From contig NC_060114.1 in NCBI RefSeq assembly GCF_021155765.1, forward strand, positions 17,962,501 through 18,026,500: a stretch of 64,000 nt of DNA, given 5' to 3'. Below, piece after piece: positions 62,881 through 64,000 of this stretch. Each line of letters starts with the position of its first letter. Position 1 is the first letter of the stretch. The translations under genes and the position numbers were made by a program. The notes below the pieces were generated by a model, which did no database searches, had not been told where the DNA came from, and saw nothing but the letters and a program-made list of their open reading frames with translations. This DNA comes from Diprion similis (lineage: Eukaryota > Arthropoda > Insecta > Hymenoptera > Diprionidae).

Positions 62881-64000
62881 TCACGACACGAAATGCATGT
62901 GCATTCATGTTGTATTTAAAAAATTTTACGTTATTTATGAATTTGGGAACATCGGGAGAATTTTGAGGAGATGAACAGTTTTATTGGATGGTAGAAATCA
63001 ATTCGACGACTTCGGATGGAATTTTTGGGTCAAGTAACGCGATTGAGAGGCGTCGACACCGGATCCGATTAGCAAGCTTGCTGTCGCCATTTTGTTATCG
63101 TCGAGATCACTGCGACAGAAGGTTCGCTGCGTACGTATGTACGGTACATACAACGTGTCGAATGTAGTATGTAAATTCCGAAAAAAAACGAGGAAAAAAC
63201 ATTAAAACAATGATATCGTCATTCGGTGATGATTGAACGGAGTCGGCTCGGTTGGTACTCGATTTAACGAGGAGCAACGCTCGGCGTGAAGCTGAAATAC
63301 TCACATCGAACGGAGTCCCACCGCTGCGATACTGTCGACGAAGTTACAGCGAAAGAAAACCTTTCCTCGAGGCTCAGCAACGGCCCGTCAACAGTTTTGC
63401 CACAGTTTATACACACGGATGATAACGATGCGACAATAATAACATGCCAGACACATCGGAGACGACGTCCTAACCAACGATCCTCCACCCTCGTCGAATC
63501 GCGAAAGCACGCAGCCGACTGAGGGTCCGTTACATAACGGGTATGATCGTTGATGATCAACAACAGGCCAGGAAGACGGCGAGGACCTCGATCAGGAGAT
63601 AAATAGCCTCAAAGGAGTAGGAGAGGACCAATACGACAAGGTTAGGTTAAGTGCTTCCGATACGATACAGGAGCAAATTGCGTCTCGAAAGCTTCGGGCA
63701 TAGAGTATTGGAACTATATAGATCGTGGCCTCTTTCCGATAAAATTGCTCACTGTTTGCTGTCGCCGTATTGGTACTGAAATCCGCCGTCGCGTGGCGCT
63801 AGTATCGAGGAAAGGATGACCATGAGTCTGGAGTAAATGCCGAGAGTCACCCGTTGCGTTGTGGAAAATTTGTCAAAAATTGATCATCAACTTGGAGAAT
63901 ATACGGAGTAAATGTGGGATTAAAATTAAAGGCGTTAATTGCTTTTCGGTGACGCTTTAAGACGATCTTGGAATTGCGGTTTTGAAACTCCTTTCTTACG
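62881..64000. other. Right-edge region, possible 5' end of another gene
   Basis: CpG-richer sequence without a complete gene. An ATG ORF at 63286-63522 (+) and an ATG-less open frame at about 63556-63703 (+), with an acidic stretch GQEDGEDLDQEINSLKGVGE, are the only candidates. Neither is recognisable. This may be the promoter or 5' UTR of a + strand gene beyond the window. Confidence 0.35.

Noticed and set aside
1-64000. CRISPR array, prophage or bacterial operon
   Set aside because: No regular short repeats with spacers and no ribosome-binding-site-led gene strings; all genes are spliced animal genes.

Overview
This is a eukaryotic, intron-rich, AT-leaning window with arthropod gene content. 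An insect-type odorant receptor and an Osiris-type (DUF1676) gene point to an insect. Intron sizes, short TTAGG-type repeats and the general texture suggest a hymenopteran, possibly a sawfly, but that assignment is inference. I hand-spliced the genes by matching GT/AG (one probably GC/AG) sites to protein families. Exon phases check out except at one or two places in SZT2 that I flag.

Layout: (1) 1-4915, + strand: the C-terminal ~40% of the DNA-damage checkpoint kinase ATR (FAT end, PI3K-like kinase, FATC). (2) 5123-8092, - strand: a complete nine-exon odorant receptor (413 aa), tail-to-tail with ATR. (3) 8093-11555: gene-free spacer with a small inverted-repeat element. (4) 11556-17655, + strand: a two-exon Osiris/DUF1676 secreted protein whose 5.4-kb intron holds a 387-bp terminal-inverted-repeat element. 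(5) 17656-26374: 8.7 kb without a convincing gene, carrying two MITE-like foldback elements and several CpG-rich patches. (6) 26375-45070, + strand: SZT2, the large scaffold of the KICSTOR complex (about 3,370 aa). A 5.7-kb intron contains an ~850-bp palindromic element and a TATA promoter with a small secreted ORF that may be a nested gene. (7) 46238-48370, - strand: HSPA14-type Hsp70-like protein. (8) 48711-50057, + strand: coatomer zeta (COPZ). HSPA14 and COPZ are head-to-head across a 340-bp promoter region that contains a 112-bp tandem duplication. (9) 52257-56761, + strand: a LIV-1-type ZIP zinc transporter (foi/ZIP6/ZIP10-like, 688 aa). (10) 59213-62444, - strand: KANSL2, the NSL histone-acetyltransferase complex subunit (468 aa), with a promoter palindrome and a TATCGATA motif upstream. 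(11) 62881-64000: promoter-like sequence and perhaps the 5' end of a gene running off the right edge.

The genes do not form one pathway; most are housekeeping (checkpoint signalling, nutrient signalling, chaperone, vesicle coat, zinc transport, chromatin), plus one chemosensory and one cuticle/secretory-lineage gene. I found no CRISPR array, rRNA, convincing tRNA or transposase ORF, and no evidence for a wholly new multi-gene system. The most notable signals are a reading-frame break at a SZT2 splice junction, the long intronic palindrome, the duplicated bidirectional promoter and the possible nested gene.
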